64,000 bases of DNA from CAG-488 sp051881315 (GCA_051881315.1 JBJEPQ010000050.1:15645-79644); one strand, 5' to 3'. Counted from the stretch's first letter, positions 34,853 through 44,077 are shown. Program-made: numbers and translations. Notes: generated by a model from the sequence alone, not told the origin.

Positions 34853-35938
34853 ATGAAAATCGGATTTTTGATAAAAGATCTTTCCTCAGGCGGAGCGGAA
34901 AGAGCGACCGTATCACTTGCGAATTATTTTGCGCTCCACGGCAACGATGTGGATATTATAACTTTCAAGGGAACGGACAGCTTCTATCCGCTTGAACCGA
35001 CGGTCAGCGTTCACTCCGCAGATCTCGGAGAAATCGAACAGTCCGCTTCTTTCAAACGGCTTTTCGGCTCGATCGGAAGAATGATAAAAATCAGAAAGCT
35101 TGTTAAATCCCTTGAGCTTGACGTTCTGATCGGTATGAGCTTTGCAATGACATGGTATGCCGTGCTTGCAACGGTGTTTACAAAGACGAAATCCGTCGGA
35201 ACGGAACGAAGCAATCCATATCGCTACAAGGCGTCGAAAATTAATACCTTTTTGCGAAAGCTGTTCTATTACTTCACGGACGGTTATGTCTTTCAGACCC
35301 GCAGAGCCGCCGAATTTTTCGGAGGTAAAAAAAGCGATCGGGACATAATCATCCCGAACGCAATCTTCAATGAAACGGTTTACTCCCTTTCCCCTCCCGC
35401 CGAGCGTAAAAAGATTATCTGCGCCACGGGCAGGCTGATAAAGCTGAAGCGTTTCGATATGCTGATAGACTCGTTTGCAAGCATTGCGGACAAAATCCCC
35501 GACTATACGCTGTTCATTTTCGGCGAGGGCGAGGAAAAAGACGCATTGCAAGGTCAGATCGACAGCCTCGGTCTCGGCAAAAGAATAATCCTTGCCGGAA
35601 CAGATCCGCAGGCTGTGAAATTTGTAAACCATGCTTCGGTTTTCGTCCTTTCGTCCGATTTTGAGGGTATGCCGAACGCTCTGCTTGAAGCTCTTGCAAT
35701 GGGCGTTCCCTGCGTTTCGACACGCTGTGAAATGGGACCCGACGAGCTTATTGAGGACGGCGAAAGCGGTATTCTGATTGACGTCGGCAACGGCGAACAG
35801 CTCAGTCAGGCGATGCTCAGAATTATTGAAGATCCCGAATTTTCACGAAAACTTTCCGAAAACGGCAGGAAGCTGTTGAAAACCCATTCGATTGAAAGTA
35901 TCAGCCGTCAATGGCTTGATTACCTTAACAGAATATAA
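34853..35938 (+). CDS. Glycosyltransferase family 4 (GT-B fold)
   Basis: 361 residues. The N-terminal acceptor half has SSGGAERATVSLANYF. The C-terminal donor half has ATGRLIKLKRFDMLI and SSDFEGMPNALLEALAMG (the E-x7-E motif) followed by PCVSTRCEMGPDELI. These enzymes transfer a sugar from a nucleotide donor with retention, usually onto a surface polysaccharide or lipid. No signal or membrane helix. It follows queT by 15 bp, which looks accidental in function. Acceptor and donor are not predictable. Confidence 0.88.
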   Translation: MKIGFLIKDLSSGGAERATVSLANYFALHGNDVDIITFKGTDSFYPLEPTVSVHSADLGEIEQSASFKRLFGSIGRMIKIRKLVKSLELDVLIGMSFAMTWYAVLATVFTKTKSVGTERSNPYRYKASKINTFLRKLFYYFTDGYVFQTRRAAEFFGGKKSDRDIIIPNAIFNETVYSLSPPAERKKIICATGRLIKLKRFDMLIDSFASIADKIPDYTLFIFGEGEEKDALQGQIDSLGLGKRIILAGTDPQAVKFVNHASVFVLSSDFEGMPNALLEALAMGVPCVSTRCEMGPDELIEDGESGILIDVGNGEQLSQAMLRIIEDPEFSRKLSENGRKLLKTHSIESISRQWLDYLNRI

Positions 35939-35940
35939 AA

Positions 35941-35985
35941 CAAACGCAAAGCTCATTTGATGGTCTGAGCTTTGCGTTTGATTTT
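35941..35985. terminator. Strong bidirectional terminator
   Basis: CAAACGCAAAGCTCA and TGAGCTTTGCGTTTG form a perfect 15-bp stem, with T-rich tails on both strands. It separates the converging glycosyltransferase and aldolase genes. Confidence 0.9.
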
Positions 35986-36910
35986 ATTTTATAATTGCAC
36001 GGATATCATTTTCCGCCTTAATCATATCGTCAACTATCATTCTCTGATACTTCGTGAACTGCTTATGATCTCTCGAACGTGACCAGAGGCTCATCGGGAC
36101 GCCGACGGTATTCATATGATACTTTGCGGTCAGCGGATAGGCAAGCGACTCGGTAAATGCCGCAAGACCGATGAAGTTCTGCACCTGCTGAGCTTTTTCA
36201 GGCTCCTTGTCATAATTCTCGCACAGCCACGCATAAAGATCAGGGTGGAAGTTACCCATTATTCCCGAAAAGCCTGCGCCGCCGTTTTGCAGGGTGTAAA
36301 GAAGCGTCTGGGAATTGGCGTTGTAGAGCTTAACGCCTGTGCCGCTGAGCTGTTCAAGCCTTGCAAGAAGCATATCGGGATCACAGCAGGTATCCTTGAT
36401 AAAGGTAAATCTGCCCGTCGAAATACACCAGTCAAGGATCTTCGGAGTGAGCAGTCTCTTATACGGGAACGGACACTCGTAAATGCCGATCGCAATATCC
36501 TCAGGGAGCTTGGAAAGAAGATACTGAGCATTCTTTATCCAGACATCGTCGCCGTCATTGTGAAGATCAAGTCGGTTGCTTACCCATACGATAGCGTCAA
36601 CTCCCGTCTGAGCCATTGCCGTCATTTCCTCAATCTGAGCGTTCATATCGTCCGAGGTGTGTCCCGAAGCGACGACGGAAACATTCTTTCCGCTCGCCTT
36701 AACGGTCTCAACAACGGTCTTGGCAATCTTAATCTTTTCGTCAAGAGAAAGATAGATCATCTCACTCGACTGGCAGACGGCAAAAATACCCGTACAGCCC
36801 TCTTTTATGTACCACTCGGTGATCTTCCTGACCGCATCATAATCTACGGTGTTGTCATCGTGATACGGCGTTATCATTGTGGGGAAAGCTCCCCTGTTAA
36901 TGTCCTTCAT
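35984..36910 (-). CDS. DapA/NanA-superfamily class I aldolase or dehydratase
   Basis: 308 residues. The TIM-barrel family markers are the N-terminal FPTMITPYHDDNTVDYDA, the Tyr in GIYECPFPYKR and the Schiff-base Lys in FTFIKDTCCD. The usual GTTGE phosphate/substrate loop is replaced by CQSSEM, so it is not a canonical dihydrodipicolinate synthase. A sugar-acid or sialic-acid-like lyase is more likely. GGAGG places the start at 36910. It is transcribed alone and divergently from nrdR. Since dapL and dapF are elsewhere in the window, a role in lysine synthesis is possible but not favoured by the active-site loop. Confidence 0.82.
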   Translation of the reverse strand: MKDINRGAFPTMITPYHDDNTVDYDAVRKITEWYIKEGCTGIFAVCQSSEMIYLSLDEKIKIAKTVVETVKASGKNVSVVASGHTSDDMNAQIEEMTAMAQTGVDAIVWVSNRLDLHNDGDDVWIKNAQYLLSKLPEDIAIGIYECPFPYKRLLTPKILDWCISTGRFTFIKDTCCDPDMLLARLEQLSGTGVKLYNANSQTLLYTLQNGGAGFSGIMGNFHPDLYAWLCENYDKEPEKAQQVQNFIGLAAFTESLAYPLTAKYHMNTVGVPMSLWSRSRDHKQFTKYQRMIVDDMIKAENDIRAIIK

Positions 36911-36938
36911 TGCAATTCCTCCGGTTACTTTTTTACCA

Positions 36939-36967
36939 ATTATAGACCATTGAGCGGGAAAAATCAA
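36939..36967 (-). promoter_or_regulatory. Promoter of the DapA-like aldolase gene
   Basis: Reverse strand TTGATT (36967-36962), 17 bp, TATAAT (36944-36939). Confidence 0.7.
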
Positions 36968-37006
36968 TCAATTCTTGAATTATGACCGAAAAAGTGTAAT
37001 ATTTTG

Positions 37007-37036
37007 TTGAAATATTGAAATGAACTATGGTATAAT
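37007..37036 (+). promoter_or_regulatory. Promoter of nrdR
   Basis: TTGAAA (37007-37012), 18 bp, TATAAT (37031-37036), about 35 bp before the ATG. Confidence 0.6.
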
Positions 37037-37071
37037 ACAAGAAATATTTACAAAATTGGATGTGATCTTCA

Positions 37072-37533
37072 ATGAAATGTCCGTTTTGCGGCTATTCCGA
37101 AAGCAAGGTTATTGATTCCCGTCCCACCGACGAGGGTGAAAGAATTCGCAGAAGACGAGAATGTATGAACTGCTCAAAAAGATTTACTACCTATGAGATC
37201 ATTGAAAGCGTTCCCATTATCGTAGTAAAAAAAGACAAGTCAAGAGAATCTTTCGACCGCAACAAGCTTTTCAACGGCCTGCTCAGAGCGTGTGAGAAGC
37301 GTCCCGTTTCCATCGAAACGATCGAAAAGATAGTCGACGAGATTGAAACAACTCTCCAGAATTCTCTCGACCGTGAGGTAACATCTATCCATATCGGAGA
37401 GCTTGCCATGGATAAGCTCAAGGACACCGACGAGGTCGCCTATGTCCGCTTCGCTTCGGTTTACAGACAGTTTAAGGACATAAACACTTTCATGGATGAA
37501 CTTGCTAAACTCCTCGGAGAAAAAAATAACTAA
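37072..37533 (+). CDS. nrdR: NrdR, repressor of ribonucleotide reductase genes
   Basis: 153 residues, full length. The N-terminal zinc ribbon has MKCPFCGYSESKVIDSRP and the second Cys pair in ECMNCSKRFTTYE. The ATP-cone follows (VVKKDKSRESFDRNKLFNGL). It senses dATP/ATP and represses nrd operons by binding paired NrdR boxes. No nrd gene is in the window. It starts a same-strand series that continues with a hydrolase 12 bp downstream, probably a shared transcript. Confidence 0.96.
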   Translation: MKCPFCGYSESKVIDSRPTDEGERIRRRRECMNCSKRFTTYEIIESVPIIVVKKDKSRESFDRNKLFNGLLRACEKRPVSIETIEKIVDEIETTLQNSLDREVTSIHIGELAMDKLKDTDEVAYVRFASVYRQFKDINTFMDELAKLLGEKNN

Positions 37534-37545
37534 GCGAGATGATAA

Positions 37546-38517
37546 ATGATGAAAAAGAAGAATAAAGCCCTTAGAATCGGTCTTGGTGTTACTGCGGCGG
37601 CTTTGGCTGCGGCTGACTATGCCTGCGACTACGCTATCAAACGTCCCGATCCTGCAAAGAAAAAGAATCCCGAAACCCGTGAAACGTATATTAAACGTGC
37701 CGAGATAAGACGTCAGAACAACCAGAGACTTTACGATCTTGACCCTGAGGATCTGACGATAAAGAGCGTCACGGGACTTAATATGAAGGCTTGGTTCCTT
37801 CCTGCCGAGAAGCCGACAAACCGCTTTGTCATCTGCGTTCACGGCTACAAATGTAACGGTCCGGACGAATTCAGCCATATGATGCCGTTCTATCACTACG
37901 ACCTCGGATATAACTATCTTCTCCCCGACCTGACAGGTCACGGCAGAAGCGAGGGAGAGTACATAGGCTTCGGCTCGTTCGACGCCAAAAACATCCTGCT
38001 TTGGGTGGACTATCTTATCAACCGTTTCGGCGAGGATATTGAAATTATTCTTCACGGAATTTCAATGGGGGCCGCCACGGTTATGAACTGCAACGAGATG
38101 TCGCCGCCCGACCAGGTCAAGCTCATCATCGAGGACTGCGGCTTTATCAACGCAGAGTCGGTTATGAACAACACGCTCAAGGATCTTATCGGCTTCAAAT
38201 TTATGCCGATCGTCAAGCTCGGCAGCCTTTTCAGCAAGGTAAAAGCGGGCTATTTCTTCAGCGAGAGCGATCCGCTTAAAAATATGGACAAGGCAAAGAA
38301 TCCTGTTCTCTTCATTCACGGCGAGGAGGACACCTATGTTCCGTTTGAATACGGAAAGATGCTTTATGACGCCTGTCCCGTACCCAAGGATTACCTTTGG
38401 GTGCCGAATACCGTCCACGCATTCAGCTATTACAACGCTAAAGATGAATACGAGGAAAAGGTAAAGGATTTTATCGCAAAATATATGGATAAAAAAGAAG
38501 AAGCCGTGACAGCATAA
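37546..38517 (+). CDS. Alpha/beta hydrolase with an N-terminal anchor (serine peptidase S33/BAAT-like)
   Basis: 323 residues. An N-terminal hydrophobic stretch (about 9-27) could be an uncleaved anchor. The hydrolase fold shows HGYKCNGPDE (oxyanion region), the nucleophile elbow HGISMGAATV, the Asp in HGEEDTYVPFEYG and the His in TVHAFSYY, so the triad is complete. Relatives are esterases or aminopeptidase-like hydrolases of unknown physiological substrate. Two consecutive ATGs (37546, 37549) are possible starts; the ribosome site is poor. It probably shares transcripts with nrdR. Confidence 0.83.
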   Translation: MMKKKNKALRIGLGVTAAALAAADYACDYAIKRPDPAKKKNPETRETYIKRAEIRRQNNQRLYDLDPEDLTIKSVTGLNMKAWFLPAEKPTNRFVICVHGYKCNGPDEFSHMMPFYHYDLGYNYLLPDLTGHGRSEGEYIGFGSFDAKNILLWVDYLINRFGEDIEIILHGISMGAATVMNCNEMSPPDQVKLIIEDCGFINAESVMNNTLKDLIGFKFMPIVKLGSLFSKVKAGYFFSESDPLKNMDKAKNPVLFIHGEEDTYVPFEYGKMLYDACPVPKDYLWVPNTVHAFSYYNAKDEYEEKVKDFIAKYMDKKEEAVTA

Positions 38518-38525
38518 TAACAGGT

Positions 38526-38596
38526 CCGATGGATATCGGTGTAAGGGGTACTCAGGCACTCGCCCTTTTCGGCGGACGCTAATGTGCCCTTTGCTT
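38526..38596 (+). promoter_or_regulatory. Structured leader before the aminotransferase gene (possible RNA element)
   Basis: Two hairpins fill this gap: CCGAT-GGAT-ATCGG, then GGGTAC pairing with GTGCCC (wobble allowed) around an inner CGCC-CTTTTC-GGCG stem. There is no promoter-like sequence and only a weak T tract before the RBS GGAGG. It does not match a riboswitch class I know. Confidence 0.35.
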
Positions 38597-38608
38597 TTGG
38601 AGGAAACA

Positions 38609-39880
38609 ATGGAGTACAAGAATTTATCAAAACAGGAATTATCTGAAATGAAAACAGAGCTTGAAGACCGGTACGAGGCTTTTAAGGCAAAAGGCCTCAA
38701 GCTCGATATGTCAAGAGGAAAGCCGAACAAGGCTCAGCTTGACCTCGGCGACGGTATTCTCGATATCGTCAATTCATCAAGTGACAAAACCTCGTCCGAC
38801 GGTATGGAAACAAGAAACTACGGCGGACTTACGGGTATTCCCGAATGTCGCAGGCTGATGGCTGAGATTATGGGTGTGGACGAAAAAAATGTCATTGTCG
38901 GCGGAGTTGCAAGCCTTACGCTCATGTATGATTATATCGCACAGTGCATGATCTTCGGCTGCGGCGGAGAACCTTGGATAAAGCAGGGCGAAATTAAATT
39001 TCTCTGTCCCTGCCCCGGATATGACAGACATTTTAAGATTCTTGAGCATTTCGGCATCAAGATGATTAACATCAACATGAACGCCGACGGTCCCGATATG
39101 GACAGCATTGAGGAATATATCAAGGACGAGAAGGTCAAGGGACTTTTCTGTGTGCCCAAGTATTCAAATCCCGACGGCATCACCTTCTCCGACGAGGTAG
39201 TCCGCAGATTTGCCGCATTGAAGCCTGCCGCAAAGGACTTCAGGGTTATCTGGGATAATGCCTACATCGTACATGACCTCAGCGACACACCCGATGAGCT
39301 TCTCAACATATTCGACGAGGCGAAGAAATACGGCAGTGAGGATATGTTTATCGAGGTCATTTCCACATCAAAGATCAGCTATGCAGGCGGCGGAGTTTCC
39401 GCAATCGCGGCTTCGGACAAAAATATTGCCTGGATCAAGGACAGAATGAGCGTTCAGATAATTTCCAACGACAAGATAAATCAGCTCAGACACGCAAGAT
39501 ATTTCAAGGATCTTGACGGAATTAAGGCTCATATGAAAAAGCATGCCGCTATCCTCAAGCCGAAGTTTGACGCTGTTACAGACGGTTTTGCAGAGGCTTT
39601 TGACGGTACCGGAATTGCAAGCTGGAAGAAGCCGAACGGCGGCTATTTCATCAGCCTTTTCGTAATGAAAGGCTGTGCCAAAAGAGTAGGTCAGCTCTGC
39701 AAGGACGCAGGACTTACCCTCACAACGGTCGGTGCAACCTATCCCTACGGAATTGATCCAGACGACAGCAATATAAGAATTGCTCCCTCCTACCCCGATG
39801 TGGACGAGCTTCAGAAAGCTGTCGAACTGCTCTGCATCTGCGTAAAGCTTGCGGCAGTAGAAAAACTTATTGAAGAGTGA
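38609..39880 (+). CDS. PLP-dependent aminotransferase, class I/II (aspartate aminotransferase-like, PF12897 type)
   Basis: 423 residues. The distinctive N-terminus LDMSRGKPNKAQLDL, the PLP Lys in ISTSKISYAGGGVSA and WDNAYIVHD (Asp and Tyr contacting the cofactor) suggest the PF12897 group of aminotransferases in Firmicutes. It should swap amino groups between an amino acid and a keto acid, possibly aspartate/oxaloacetate. GGAGG before the ATG at 38609 fixes the start. The next gene begins 4 bp after its stop. Confidence 0.85.
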   Translation: MEYKNLSKQELSEMKTELEDRYEAFKAKGLKLDMSRGKPNKAQLDLGDGILDIVNSSSDKTSSDGMETRNYGGLTGIPECRRLMAEIMGVDEKNVIVGGVASLTLMYDYIAQCMIFGCGGEPWIKQGEIKFLCPCPGYDRHFKILEHFGIKMININMNADGPDMDSIEEYIKDEKVKGLFCVPKYSNPDGITFSDEVVRRFAALKPAAKDFRVIWDNAYIVHDLSDTPDELLNIFDEAKKYGSEDMFIEVISTSKISYAGGGVSAIAASDKNIAWIKDRMSVQIISNDKINQLRHARYFKDLDGIKAHMKKHAAILKPKFDAVTDGFAEAFDGTGIASWKKPNGGYFISLFVMKGCAKRVGQLCKDAGLTLTTVGATYPYGIDPDDSNIRIAPSYPDVDELQKAVELLCICVKLAAVEKLIEE

Positions 39881-39884
39881 TAAA

Positions 39885-41585
39885 ATGAACAAACCTTTGT
39901 ATGAAGTAAGAGAATTTCATAATTTCAGAAAACTGCTTGAGCAGAGCGAAGCTCTCTACGGCAACTCGCCTGCTTTTAAGGTCAAAAATCAGATCGGTCA
40001 GATCTATGATATCAGCTACACAAGATTTAAGGCTGACGTTGAGGCTCTCGGAACTGCGCTTCTTGACCTCGGTCTTGACGGCTGTAAGGTCGCCGTTGCG
40101 GGAGCTAACAGCTATAAATGGTGCACAAGCTATCTCGCCGTCGGAAGCGGAGTCGGCGTTGTTGTTCCCACGGACAAGGAGCTTCCCTTTGACGATATTC
40201 TCAGCATACTCACCGTTTCCGAATCAAAAGCAATTATATTCGACGAGCGTTTCGGTGAAAAGCTTCTCGAACACCGTGACAGGCTTCCGAAAGGACTTAT
40301 CCTTATCTCCATGGAACAGCAAAGGGACGAGGACGGTATTTTGTCATACGATCTTCTGCTCAACAACGGCTATCACCTTATCGGACAAGGCTATTCCGCC
40401 TATTTTGATAAGGACGTTGAGGGCAACAAGCTGACTGTTCTCCTGTTCACTTCGGGAACTACGGGAATGTCAAAGGCGGTTATGCTCAGCGCAGACAACA
40501 TATGTTCCGATGTCCGCTCAATCATGGGCTTTGTAAAGATTTATCCGGGAGAGAGAATACTCTCTCTCCTGCCTATACACCACACCTATGAGTGTACCGT
40601 AACCTTCCTCTGCTGTATCTACGGCGGAGTTACGATCTGCTTCTGCGACGGACTGAGATACATCACAAAAAATCTTGAGGAATACAGTCCGAATATCCTG
40701 ATCGTTGTACCGCTGATACTCGAAAGATTTTATAACCGTATAATGAAAGCGATCGAAAAGGAAAAAGGCGGAGCGGCAAAAATTGCCCTCGGCAGTGCAA
40801 TAACAAAGGTTGCGGGAGCGGCTAAGATAGATGTTTCCAACCTCTTTTTCGGAAAGATAAAGAAAGCCTTCGGCGGCTCGATCAGAGTAATTATTTCCGG
40901 AGCGGCAGGAATTGATTCCGAGGTTATCAAAAATATGAACCGCTTCGGTATCAGAACATTCCAGGGCTACGGACTGACGGAATGTTCCCCAATCATTATC
41001 TGCAACAGCGACAAGGACAACAAATACGATTCTATCGGTAAGCCTATCCCCAATGTTGAGGCAAAGATCGACAATCCCGATGAAAACGGCGTAGGCGAAA
41101 TCTGCGTCAAGGGACCTATGGTTATGCTCGGATATTACAAGGATCCCGAAGCGACACGGGCAACCTTTGATCCCGACGGTTGGTTCCACACGGGTGACCT
41201 CGGCAGTGTTGATAAGGACGGACACTACTACATTCGTGGTCGCTGTAAGAGCGTTATAGTAACTCAGAACGGCAAGAATGTCTATCCCGAGGAGCTTGAA
41301 AGCCTGCTTCTGCGTAAATCGGCGGTCAAGGAATGTATCGTCACCGGTGCAGAGGACGAGAGAGGCAACACAATCGTCTTTGCAAGAATATTCCCCGACC
41401 TGACTGCGATCGGAGCGGCTCACGGCAACCGTGCAATCACAGATAAGGAGATCAGCAAGGCTGTTTCCGACGCTGTTAAGGCTATCAACTCTCAGGTCGT
41501 CAGCTACAAGGCGATCAGACGGTTTGAGATCGTGGACAAGGAATTTGAGAAAACAACCACCTCAAAAATCAAACGCAATCAGTAA
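39885..41585 (+). CDS. AMP-forming long-chain acyl-CoA ligase (ANL superfamily)
   Basis: 566 residues. The ATP loop LLFTSGTTGMSKAV, YGLTECSP, DGWFHTGDLG, the hinge GRCKSVIV and the catalytic Lys near the C-terminus (TTSKIKRNQ) are all present. It activates a fatty acid to acyl-AMP and then acyl-CoA at the inner membrane face. Use in phospholipid synthesis or uptake of exogenous fatty acids is likely; beta-oxidation genes are absent here. It follows the aminotransferase by 4 bp. A terminator follows and overlaps the ribosome site of the next gene. Confidence 0.9.
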   Translation: MNKPLYEVREFHNFRKLLEQSEALYGNSPAFKVKNQIGQIYDISYTRFKADVEALGTALLDLGLDGCKVAVAGANSYKWCTSYLAVGSGVGVVVPTDKELPFDDILSILTVSESKAIIFDERFGEKLLEHRDRLPKGLILISMEQQRDEDGILSYDLLLNNGYHLIGQGYSAYFDKDVEGNKLTVLLFTSGTTGMSKAVMLSADNICSDVRSIMGFVKIYPGERILSLLPIHHTYECTVTFLCCIYGGVTICFCDGLRYITKNLEEYSPNILIVVPLILERFYNRIMKAIEKEKGGAAKIALGSAITKVAGAAKIDVSNLFFGKIKKAFGGSIRVIISGAAGIDSEVIKNMNRFGIRTFQGYGLTECSPIIICNSDKDNKYDSIGKPIPNVEAKIDNPDENGVGEICVKGPMVMLGYYKDPEATRATFDPDGWFHTGDLGSVDKDGHYYIRGRCKSVIVTQNGKNVYPEELESLLLRKSAVKECIVTGAEDERGNTIVFARIFPDLTAIGAAHGNRAITDKEISKAVSDAVKAINSQVVSYKAIRRFEIVDKEFEKTTTSKIKRNQ

Positions 41586-41596
41586 TAATAGCTTTT

Positions 41597-41630
41597 CCCT
41601 CCTCATATCTTTTGATGAGGAGGGATTTTT
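41597..41630 (+). terminator. Terminator hairpin that contains the ribosome site of the next gene
   Basis: CCCTCCTCA and TGAGGAGGG form a strong stem, followed by ATTTTT and then directly the ATG at 41631. The GGAGG at 41619-41623 in the 3' arm is the only ribosome site for that gene. Confidence 0.8.
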
Positions 41631-42041
41631 ATGCCCAAAAACAAACGCAGAAAGCCGACCAAGGAAAACACCGATTTTTTGACCGTTGCTGTAAAAACGC
41701 TTGTCGGCTCATTGATAAATGTTGTCATATTCTTTGCCGTTATTGCCGTTTGCTCCCTGATATGCTGGAAAAGCGACGCAAATTCAACCGTTTTCAAATA
41801 TCTCGTTTTCGTTGCCGGTGCAATTTCAGGCTTTATCGGCGGCTACACCGCAGTTAAGCCTTTCAGAAAAAACGGCATCCTGATCGGAGCGGTCAGCTCT
41901 GCACCTGCATTTTTGCTGATTTTCCTAATCGCCTCAATTATCAGCCGAACGGGAATTGCCGCAAGCGGCTTGATATCGGCGCTGATAATGACGCTTTTTT
42001 CTTCGGTCGGCGGTATTATGAGCGCAAACAGAAGAAAATGA
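41631..42041 (+). CDS. Small four-helix membrane protein, TIGR04086-like
   Basis: 136 residues. After a basic N-terminus come four hydrophobic helices, with GAISGFIGGYTAVKPFRKNG in the middle and GGIMSANRRK at the end. This fits the TIGR04086 family of Firmicutes membrane proteins, function unknown. The Gly-rich middle helices resemble small pore or scaffold proteins. Its ribosome site is buried in the 3' arm of the upstream terminator, so translation should be low unless the hairpin is opened. Confidence 0.78.
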   Translation: MPKNKRRKPTKENTDFLTVAVKTLVGSLINVVIFFAVIAVCSLICWKSDANSTVFKYLVFVAGAISGFIGGYTAVKPFRKNGILIGAVSSAPAFLLIFLIASIISRTGIAASGLISALIMTLFSSVGGIMSANRRK

Positions 42042-42070
42042 TTTACAAATCACTTTATATTTGATAAGAT
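42042..42070 (+). promoter_or_regulatory. Possible promoter of the DUF4091 glycosidase
   Basis: TTTACA (42042-42047), 17 bp, TAAGAT (42065-42070). Moderate match. Confidence 0.4.
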
Positions 42071-42093
42071 ATAAAAGCAAGGAGTGAAAAATA

Positions 42094-43722
42094 ATGGAAT
42101 TTATCACAAAGCAGGTTTCTTCTCTTCAGCGTGTTTTTCTTGACGGCAAATGCGATCTTACTGAGATTAACGGCGGATCGGCTCTCAAGGGCGAACGGTT
42201 TTCATATCAGATAGCATACCTGAGTGACGAGAAATTCTTTGCCGACATTGTTGTCGATTCTCCGATCGCTCAATACATAACGGTCAGATCGGTCGGCAAT
42301 GTTCCGTCCGAAATGCCCGTTTACAAATCGGACTGCGACTGTTACGAGCGCACCGAAGCAGGACTTTTTCCCGATGTGCTCTACCCCATTGACAGCGACT
42401 TTGTGGTAAAGCGTTACAATTATTACTCCCTGTGGGTGACCGCAGAGCTTCCAAAGGACATTGAATCGGGCGTTTACGGCATTACAATAAAAATACTTCG
42501 TGACAATGAGGAAGTTTCTTCAAACACGTTTGAGCTTAAAGTGCTCGACGCCGTGCTCCCCGATCAGGAGCTTATCTACACCCAATGGTTCCACTGCGAC
42601 GGAATTGCAAACTATTATAATGTGCCCGTTTTCAGCGAGGATTTTTGGTCGCTAACCGAAAGCTTTATGAAAACCGCCGTGCATACTGGAGTGAATATGA
42701 TACTCACCCCCGTTTTCACTCCGCCGCTTGACACCGCTGTCGGCGGAGAACGGCTGACGGTTCAGCTCGTTGATGTCAAACTTATTAACGGAAAATACTC
42801 TTTCGGCTTTGAAAAATTTATCCGCTGGGTGAGGCTTGCCAAAAGGTGTGGCTTCAGATTTTTTGAGATTTCTCATCTTTTCACCCAATGGGGTGCGGCA
42901 TTTGCTCCGAAAATCGTTGCCGATATTGATGGTGAGCAGAAGCAGATTTTCGGCTGGGACACGCCTGCCGCATCAAAGGAATACTCCGATTTTCTTCATG
43001 CGTTTCTCCCTGAGCTTATCAAGGTCATAAAGTCGGAGAAAATCGAGAAAAACACATTTTTCCACATCTCGGACGAGCCGAACGATGAGCAGACTGCCTC
43101 CTATGCCGAGGCGAAGAAAATCGTCGCTCCCCTGCTTGAGGATTTCCCGATAATAGACGCCCTCTCGGACTACGAATACTATGAGAGCGGCTTGATAACT
43201 CACCCGATACCCTGCACAACAAATATCGAAGCCTTTATCGAAAAAGGCTTTCCGCACCCGTGGACATACTACTGCTGTGGTCAGGGCGGCAAGCTCAGCA
43301 ACCGATTTTTCGGTATGCCGCTTGCGGTCACAAGAGCTATCGGTGTTCAGCTATTCAAGTACGGTATCGAGGGCTTTTTGCAATGGGGCTATAACTTCTA
43401 CAACTCCCAGTATTCCGTGCGAAGCATTGATCCGTTTTCGGTCACAGACGCCGACTCGGCATTTCCGTCGGGCGACGCTTTCACCGTTTATCCGTACAAA
43501 AACGGTGCTGTCGAATCCGTCAGAAGCGAGGTTTTCTACGAGGGCTTGCAGGATATGCGTGCAATGAAGCTATTGAGTGATCTGCTCGGAAAAGACAAGG
43601 CTGTTTCAATTCTCGAAAAAGAATTCGGCAAAATTACTTTTACCGAATTTCCGAGAAAAGCCGCAGACACAATAAAGATGCGTGAATTGATTAACCGCAA
43701 AATTGCAGAACTTCAACAGTAA
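42094..43722 (+). CDS. DUF4091/GH123-like glycosidase
   Basis: 542 residues. An N-terminal beta-sandwich (1 to about 150) is followed by a TIM barrel with HISDEPND, the Asp-Glu pair expected for the substrate-assisted mechanism of GH123-type hexosaminidases. Aromatic-rich loops follow (GKLSNRFFG, GFLQWGYNFYN). No signal peptide, so it is probably intracellular. Related enzymes release beta-N-acetylgalactosamine from glycosphingolipid-type glycans, but many DUF4091 proteins are uncharacterised. The gene has its own terminator. Confidence 0.82.
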   Translation: MEFITKQVSSLQRVFLDGKCDLTEINGGSALKGERFSYQIAYLSDEKFFADIVVDSPIAQYITVRSVGNVPSEMPVYKSDCDCYERTEAGLFPDVLYPIDSDFVVKRYNYYSLWVTAELPKDIESGVYGITIKILRDNEEVSSNTFELKVLDAVLPDQELIYTQWFHCDGIANYYNVPVFSEDFWSLTESFMKTAVHTGVNMILTPVFTPPLDTAVGGERLTVQLVDVKLINGKYSFGFEKFIRWVRLAKRCGFRFFEISHLFTQWGAAFAPKIVADIDGEQKQIFGWDTPAASKEYSDFLHAFLPELIKVIKSEKIEKNTFFHISDEPNDEQTASYAEAKKIVAPLLEDFPIIDALSDYEYYESGLITHPIPCTTNIEAFIEKGFPHPWTYYCCGQGGKLSNRFFGMPLAVTRAIGVQLFKYGIEGFLQWGYNFYNSQYSVRSIDPFSVTDADSAFPSGDAFTVYPYKNGAVESVRSEVFYEGLQDMRAMKLLSDLLGKDKAVSILEKEFGKITFTEFPRKAADTIKMRELINRKIAELQQ

Positions 43723-43745
43723 AAACAAGCTTTGAATAATAAAAC

Positions 43746-43788
43746 CTGCCGCTATGTACCCCGTGATACATAGCGGCAGATCTTTTTC
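43746..43788 (+). terminator. Terminator of the DUF4091 glycosidase
   Basis: CTGCCGCTATGTA and TACATAGCGGCAG form a perfect 13-bp stem, then ATCTTTTTC. Confidence 0.9.
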
Positions 43789-44077
43789 ACCTATTCTATG
43801 AAAATGCAAAATTCCGTTCAAACAAACTATGAACAAAACTGTTGTTAAAGCATCTCCCCCCGTTCAAAAGATTAATATATGTTTACTTTCCCTGTTCCGT
43901 CAGTTGAACATTTCAACCTTGAAAATCTTCCTTTATTATATCACCTAAAATAATCGAAAAGTTGTATAAATCAGTCCGTTTTTTGTAAAAATAAGACCGG
44001 ATTACCCTGATTTATCGAAAAATACACTTTGTTCAATCCAATCTAATATATATAAAAATTGCTCTTTGTTAAATATT
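43789..44077. other. Gene-free AT-rich intergenic region
   Basis: About 290 bp without a supported gene on either strand. A reverse-strand TATAAT (43936-43941) and a perfect dyad GTTGAA-CAT-TTCAAC (43902-43916) are visible, but no open frame or stable RNA fold could be supported behind them. Confidence 0.4.

Noticed and set aside
43606..43836. 76-codon reverse frame across the DUF4091 gene end and its terminator
   Set aside because: Runs through a strong terminator hairpin and has no ribosome site.
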